Assembly (NCBI RefSeq): GCF_012273895.1
Contig: NC_052113.1
Span: forward strand, 6,314,195-6,378,194
Source: Zerene cesonia
Taxonomy: Eukaryota > Arthropoda > Insecta > Lepidoptera > Pieridae
Length of the DNA stretch: 64,000 bases
Reading direction: 5' to 3'
In this document: one piece after another, positions 60,501 to 64,000 of the stretch
Position numbering within the stretch: position 1 is the stretch's first letter
Layout: every line of letters begins with the position of its first letter
Notes under the pieces: model-generated
Told to the model about the DNA's origin: nothing
Databases searched by the model: none
The model's input: the letters and a program-made list of their open reading frames with translations, nothing else
Position numbers and translations under genes: made by a program

Positions 60501-61204
60501 TAGGTAAGGGGTTAGGCTATGAGATCGATTGACACCGTAAGCGCTCCTTTACAGAACTAAGTACACAAGAAAGGCTTCAGCCTGTAGAAAACTTGTAAGC
60601 ACCTGAAAGACTCCATTTATAAATCGGGGTCACCTCAGCGAGCTTAACGCCTTAAGCCTTTTCTAAATAGTCGCATAAATAACCTATCACTTTAAAGTTG
60701 AAGGAATGGTAAAAACGTGATTGTTACAAATTAGACCTTATATTCCATATTATTATTGAAAACATTGAAGCTGTACGGATGAATTTCTGTTACCTCATTG
60801 TTTGTTGATTTGATTCAAAATATCTCAGTGAAATCCTATATTTCATAACAGTACCAGGCTTATGAATGAGTAAAAAATGCCATCCCATACTTTATATGGT
60901 ATGCCATATGGAAGAAGCCGACTCCGCGTACGTTTCACTGAATTTCCATTAAGGCGTAGTTTGTTGCCATTTCTACACTTCAAGTTTTTAAAACTTAATA
61001 AATGAAACCCTCCTTGGAGATGTATCGACTTTCTATGAAGAAGAAAACATATTATTATGTGTTTAATATGTAGGTAAAAGAACTTACCACAAGATAAAAA
61101 TGTCCCTTTTCATAGTACAGAGTGGCGTGGTGGCGAGAGAGTACTCTACAGTCAAATATTGTGTTCGTGTGACAAGGCGCCCCTCTATACACGTACCTGC
61201 CGAT
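47894..61204 (-). CDS. Slmap: Slmap orthologue, FHA-domain coiled-coil tail-anchored STRIPAK subunit (twelve exons, 5' end missing)
   Basis: Exons in order: 61204-61088, 56506-56372, 55453-55349, 54467-54249, 53865-53716, 53319-53218, 52772-52620, 52127-52034, 51889-51794, 51050-50944, 49991-49752 and 48580-47894. Borders are GT-AG and phases fit, giving 734 residues. The fragment opens inside an FHA domain whose phosphothreonine-binding residues are visible: IGR (1-3), LSRHH (22-26) and SSNGTF (43-48). FSGDVVQFG and KLYHPDGTEAKL follow, as in SLMAP. Long coiled coils and an acidic linker come next, and the last 20 or so residues are a hydrophobic tail anchor. In animals the SLMAP FHA domain binds phosphorylated Hippo/MST kinase and brings in the PP2A complex STRIPAK; the tail places it in ER, nuclear-envelope or plasma membrane. 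The start-codon exon is not visible; it may lie in the gap at 63424-64000 or beyond. Confidence 0.92.
48215..48243. repeat. Trinucleotide run encoding poly-Asp
   Basis: A short run of CGT/GAC repeats in the last Slmap exon gives six consecutive Asp codons; length polymorphism is likely. Confidence 0.7.
49752..49991 (-). CDS. Slmap: Slmap exon, coiled coil
   Basis: It encodes RLNKFVNRQSKAGVEYANIL through YRATIADLQ, 80 codons, heptad-patterned and very GC-rich. The donor is GTGCCA and the acceptor ATTAAAG is weak. Confidence 0.85.
50194..50380 (-). mobile_element. Helitron-type element in Slmap intron, minus orientation
   Basis: On the minus strand it ends ATATTCGCCGGGACAGCTAG followed by T. 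Its start abuts another element in the opposite orientation. Confidence 0.55.
50376..50536 (+). mobile_element. Helitron-type element in Slmap intron
   Basis: It contains AAGCTGAAGAGTTTGTTTGT and ends GCCGGGGCGGACTGCTAG followed by T. A related copy lies at 53517-53650. Confidence 0.55.
50944..51050 (-). CDS. Slmap: Slmap exon, acidic linker
   Basis: It encodes EGDNEVESSSPLDGELHADN through ADSREESP. A TTACAG acceptor and a GTGAGT donor bound it. Confidence 0.75.
51496..51720 (-). mobile_element. Helitron-type element in Slmap intron, minus orientation
   Basis: On the minus strand it ends GGAGTTCGCCGGGTTTGCTAG, and the other end is ATATGATTATAAATAAAAAT. It has no coding capacity. Confidence 0.5.
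51794..51889 (-). CDS. Slmap: Slmap exon, acidic linker
   Basis: It encodes a low-complexity acidic stretch (EKQQEEESSGASGEK). Phases fit on both sides. It may be skipped in some transcripts. Confidence 0.72.
52034..52127 (-). CDS. Slmap: Slmap exon
   Basis: It encodes VGIKVISADGKSVKDIDLIL and ends one base into a codon before GTTTGT. With the previous exon it might form a PDZ-like or ubiquitin-like fold, but this is uncertain. Confidence 0.78.
52434..52510 (-). mobile_element. Partial tRNA-derived SINE
   Basis: The minus strand reads TGGCATGTCCAAGAATTAAT, then CCACTTGGCCGGTGTGGCGTG and GGATTATGGCC, matching the middle of the SINE at 12071-12372. Both ends are missing. Confidence 0.65.
52620..52772 (-). 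CDS. Slmap: Slmap exon
   Basis: It encodes YSVQNGEAKMLVLSPDSNKI through MLLPHSVLSK, 51 codons. I see no counterpart to name; splice borders and phase support it. Confidence 0.8.
53218..53319 (-). CDS. Slmap: Slmap exon, coiled coil
   Basis: It encodes KMAARCERKMCAARLAIS and ends LRKRLPLT before GTGAGT. It is 34 codons and joins the next exon in phase 0. Confidence 0.83.
53517..53650 (+). mobile_element. Helitron-type element remnant in Slmap intron
   Basis: It has TAATATTATAAAGCTGAAGA and TATATATGTACCACGGGCGG, as in the element at 50376-50536. Its CTAG end is eroded. Confidence 0.5.
53716..53865 (-). CDS. Slmap: Slmap exon, coiled coil
   Basis: It encodes EVALESLRTAHEQRLALEES through ALAELQ, a heptad-patterned coil. 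It is 50 codons, GC-rich, with a GTCGGG donor. Confidence 0.88.
54249..54467 (-). CDS. Slmap: Slmap exon, first coiled coil
   Basis: It encodes EAIQREASLETRLRTL to QLLADKKNYQ, in line with the SLMAP segment after the FHA domain. It is 73 codons and very GC-rich. Confidence 0.92.
54541..54751 (+). mobile_element. Helitron-type element in Slmap intron
   Basis: It runs from TAGTATTATAATTACGAAAG to GCCGCGGGCGGAAAGTTG, matching the family plan with a diverged end. Confidence 0.5.
55066..55267 (-). mobile_element. Helitron-type element in Slmap intron, minus orientation
   Basis: On the minus strand it runs from CTAATATGATAAATGTGAAA to GAGCCGGGGCGAGCGTCTAG. Confidence 0.6.
55349..55453 (-). CDS. 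Slmap: Slmap exon at the end of the FHA domain
   Basis: It encodes VALLKLYHPDGTEAKL followed by LDELYQLNNYVQ, which leads into the coiled coil as in human SLMAP. It is 35 codons. Confidence 0.9.
55577..55778 (-). mobile_element. Short non-autonomous Helitron in Slmap intron
   Basis: On the minus strand it begins TCCTACTAATATTATAAATG and ends GCGCAGCTAG, exactly between A and T. It is nearly identical along its length to the element at 8754-8953, which shows recent spread of the family. Confidence 0.75.
56372..56506 (-). CDS. Slmap: Slmap exon with FHA core
   Basis: It encodes DNQSSNGTFINNNRC, then EPHQVFSGDVVQFGIPVVEN. It is 45 codons and phase 0. Confidence 0.93.
56507..61087 (-). other. 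Large Slmap intron inside the FHA-coding part
   Basis: No other exon is recognised in this 4.6-kb intron, apart from the 1000-base gap that could hide one. The phases on both sides are 0 and the FHA homology is continuous across it, so no exon is needed. Confidence 0.6.
58480..59479. other. Assembly gap of 1000 N
   Basis: Exactly 1000 unknown bases, probably a placeholder of fixed length within a Slmap intron. Confidence 0.98.
61088..61204 (-). CDS. Slmap: Slmap exon with first visible part of the FHA domain
   Basis: It encodes IGRYVYRGAPCHTNTIFDCR and VLSRHHATLYYEKGHFYLV. It is 39 codons, phase 0 at both ends, with a TTTTACAG acceptor and a GTAAGT donor. Confidence 0.92.
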
Positions 61205-63423
61205 CTGTAAAAGCGTGCATTATTAAAATGGTGTTATTTAAATCTTTTTTTTATATTATCATGTAGTCATTTAGCAAATTATACTTAAATATATGATGTA
61301 TTTATTAATTACAAACGGTCCGCCTCGGCGTTATGTTACGTACGTTAAGTCTCTCCACAAGATCCTTGCTTGTGCCTTAAAAACGTGAAATCCGAATTGG
61401 TGCAGCTGTTCTCGAGTTTTACGCTTAACAACACCTTCGGTGTTCCAAATTTATATGTATATATAGATTAATATATAACTATATTCATTAAAACTCGAAA
61501 ACAAATAAAATTAAGTAAACTACGCAGTTTGATCGAGGTACATACTTGGCGGTATAATTGTTTTAAGATATTATTTTTACGAAAACAGATTGCAATCTTT
61601 AATATTTATATTGTTTTTTTTCTTATACATTAAAATAAAGATGATGTGTTACGCACTCGTGCGAAGAAATTACACGGTTATATAGTAATTTAGTAATAAT
61701 GTTGTAGGGATAAGGCGAGATTGCTTGCTTTAAGTTTTTCTGTCTTCATTCAAGGACTTCTATGTATTTCCTGTTTTAGTAAATCTATTCATTTATTTTA
61801 ATTAAACACGTTGTTGGTACAAAATTATGATTAAATCAAATCGAAAGAGTAGACCTTATGGAAAATATTTAATTCGGTCATCTAGGCCGCAGCACTTATG
61901 GTATCATTTTGAACACTTCCTGGAAGCATAACAAATAATTGATAAGAAATAACTTCCGCTGCAAGCGTAGCAGATGCGTAGCTAGGAATAGCACAATTTA
62001 ATCTTGTTAAATTTAATTGCCAATGTTCAATTGTAGCGTCTCGAGTAGCCTGGGTCATGCTGATTGACTCGAGTAAAGCCCGCGCACGCCTGACATCCAT
62101 ACTAAGCGACTTATAGATAAACGTATAACGCGATCGGAACATAAATGCGGTTTGAACCTGCACTAGTTCTAAATGAGTCAACTGAATGGAATACTGTATT
62201 GACTAGTCGAGTCTCTTTGTTTGGATTAGTGTCGAATATAGTAGACACGCTCTGAGCCTTACAAACTGAAGGTGTTTAAAATGCCATTTTTAAGGGATGA
62301 TTAATTTAAAAGCCTTAAATTAAAGGCTTTAAATATGTTTGAAGTTTTTCATAACTTAACTGCTGTGCTCTCATTTGCAATGTAGCACATACAATATGTA
62401 ACACTCAGATTACAACTATAAATACATGATTTGATTAAAAATATTTGTTCAGAGGAGAAATGCTGTTTAAAACTATCTATCTTAAATACAAAAACATTTT
62501 CTACCTAATCAACATGCGAGTAACGAAATCTTTTTCACCTAAAAATGTGAAAAAAAACTTGAATTTTGTTTTTTATGTTGAAATAATCAAATAATAAATT
62601 GAAATTACCCAATAATAATGATGCTTACTGTTAAGGTACAGCTGCTGTAAATTGGTTTGTCATAGAGCTACATCTTGTGGGCAAGAACTTAGAAGGATCA
62701 TAAAAGAACTGCTAAATATAACATGTTAGGTATTACAAGAGCAAGACCAAGTCTAGTCTAATAAGATTAATTTTATTGAAATCCAATATGATTTTGTTTT
62801 TATTTAAGATTTTAGAATTATATTCAATTGAATGATATCAGTGAAGCTTTGTTAATATCTAATGTTTTCCAAAAAAAATATAATCAACATTCCTGGAGGG
62901 GCGGTACCATTCCAGATTCTAAAATGGGATAAAATGACAATAATTTCCTATAAAATAAAAAAAAGAATCATGTCAATCGGTTATAAACTCATAGTATTTA
63001 AACAAATTGGTTTTAATAGGGTATTGGAATATGGGTTTAGAAGTAAAGAAACAACCAACATTATTTTATTGCACGCACACAGAAATGGCTGTCTGCATTC
63101 TTCTTAATCATGGTATACAAAAATTTGGCAGCAAGGAGAATGATATTTTTAGATGCTTATTTAAACAATAAATGTTTTTTAGCAATGTAAACATCAAGGG
63201 AAAACATAGGGGTTTAACATATAGCTATATTCTGATTCTGTCCTTTTAAGCCTTATTCAAGCTTTATCCCTGTTTGTCGGTTATATCTATACTATATTAA
63301 GACTTTAGATTATAACAAAACATTTTAGATTGTATTTTAAATGATAACTTATTATACCTAGTCTTGCCATAAATATTGTAATAAAGAAAAAAGAAAATTG
63401 TTAACTGCAAATAACATTTATTA
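61205..63423. other. Slmap 5' intron sequence
   Basis: I looked for the upstream Slmap exon (expected to end just before IGR) and did not find it. A decayed interspersed repeat lies at 61311-61470, and an orphan open frame at 61882-62181 is described among the findings. Confidence 0.45.
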
Positions 63424-64000
63424 NNNNNNNNNNNNNNNNNNNNNNNNNNNNNNNNNNNNNNNNNNNNNNNNNNNNNNNNNNNNNNNNNNNNNNNNNNNNN
63501 NNNNNNNNNNNNNNNNNNNNNNNNNNNNNNNNNNNNNNNNNNNNNNNNNNNNNNNNNNNNNNNNNNNNNNNNNNNNNNNNNNNNNNNNNNNNNNNNNNNN
63601 NNNNNNNNNNNNNNNNNNNNNNNNNNNNNNNNNNNNNNNNNNNNNNNNNNNNNNNNNNNNNNNNNNNNNNNNNNNNNNNNNNNNNNNNNNNNNNNNNNNN
63701 NNNNNNNNNNNNNNNNNNNNNNNNNNNNNNNNNNNNNNNNNNNNNNNNNNNNNNNNNNNNNNNNNNNNNNNNNNNNNNNNNNNNNNNNNNNNNNNNNNNN
63801 NNNNNNNNNNNNNNNNNNNNNNNNNNNNNNNNNNNNNNNNNNNNNNNNNNNNNNNNNNNNNNNNNNNNNNNNNNNNNNNNNNNNNNNNNNNNNNNNNNNN
63901 NNNNNNNNNNNNNNNNNNNNNNNNNNNNNNNNNNNNNNNNNNNNNNNNNNNNNNNNNNNNNNNNNNNNNNNNNNNNNNNNNNNNNNNNNNNNNNNNNNNN
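63424..64000. other. Assembly gap reaching the window end
   Basis: 577 unknown bases, running to the end of the window. The Slmap start exon could lie here or beyond. Confidence 0.98.

Noticed and set aside
1..64000. CRISPR arrays, bacterial operons or an integrated virus
   Set aside because: No spaced direct repeats, operon-like gene runs or viral genes are visible; the window is ordinary insect nuclear DNA.

Overview
This is a eukaryotic, almost certainly lepidopteran (moth or butterfly) nuclear window. It is AT-rich, with intron-containing genes of clear animal homology. It carries the repeats typical of Lepidoptera: short Helitron-type elements that start TC, end CTAG and sit between A and T; a tRNA-derived SINE ending in TGATGATGATGA; a poly(A)-tailed retroposon; and a decayed non-LTR LINE. 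The species cannot be named from the sequence.

Layout. (1) 1.2-2.0 kb, plus strand: a compact three-exon gene for the HIT zinc-finger protein ZNHIT3. (2) 2.8-10.34 kb, minus strand: a complete ten-exon gene for the TREX-2 scaffold GANP/Xmas (RRM-like domain, SAC3 domain, Phe-repeat region, coiled coil, GANP-type C-terminus). Its 3' end converges on that of ZNHIT3. (3) 10.6-11.1 kb: a striking insertion made of two identical 150-bp inverted arms, each with a tRNA-like unit, flanked by a 14-bp direct repeat. (4) About 12-47 kb: a 35-kb stretch with no gene I can identify. It holds SINEs, Helitron-type elements, a dead LINE and several GC-rich patches. The patches at 14.0, 30.8-31.2 and 41.9-42.1 kb look like promoters. 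CRE-type (TGACGTCA) and AP-1-type (TGASTCA) sites are scattered through the stretch. (5) 47.9-61.2 kb, minus strand: twelve exons of the Slmap (sarcolemmal membrane-associated protein) orthologue, from inside the FHA domain to the C-terminal tail anchor. The exon with the start codon was not found; it may lie in the terminal gap or beyond the window. Runs of N occupy 58480-59479 and 63424-64000.

The three identified genes are housekeeping or cell-biological: snoRNP assembly (ZNHIT3), mRNA export at the nuclear pore (xmas) and STRIPAK/Hippo signalling (Slmap). They do not form a functional cluster. The least ordinary sequence is the fold-back tRNA-like element next to xmas. Next come the promoter-like islands in the gene-poor interval, which may belong to an unannotated gene, a lncRNA or the regulatory domain of a neighbouring developmental gene.
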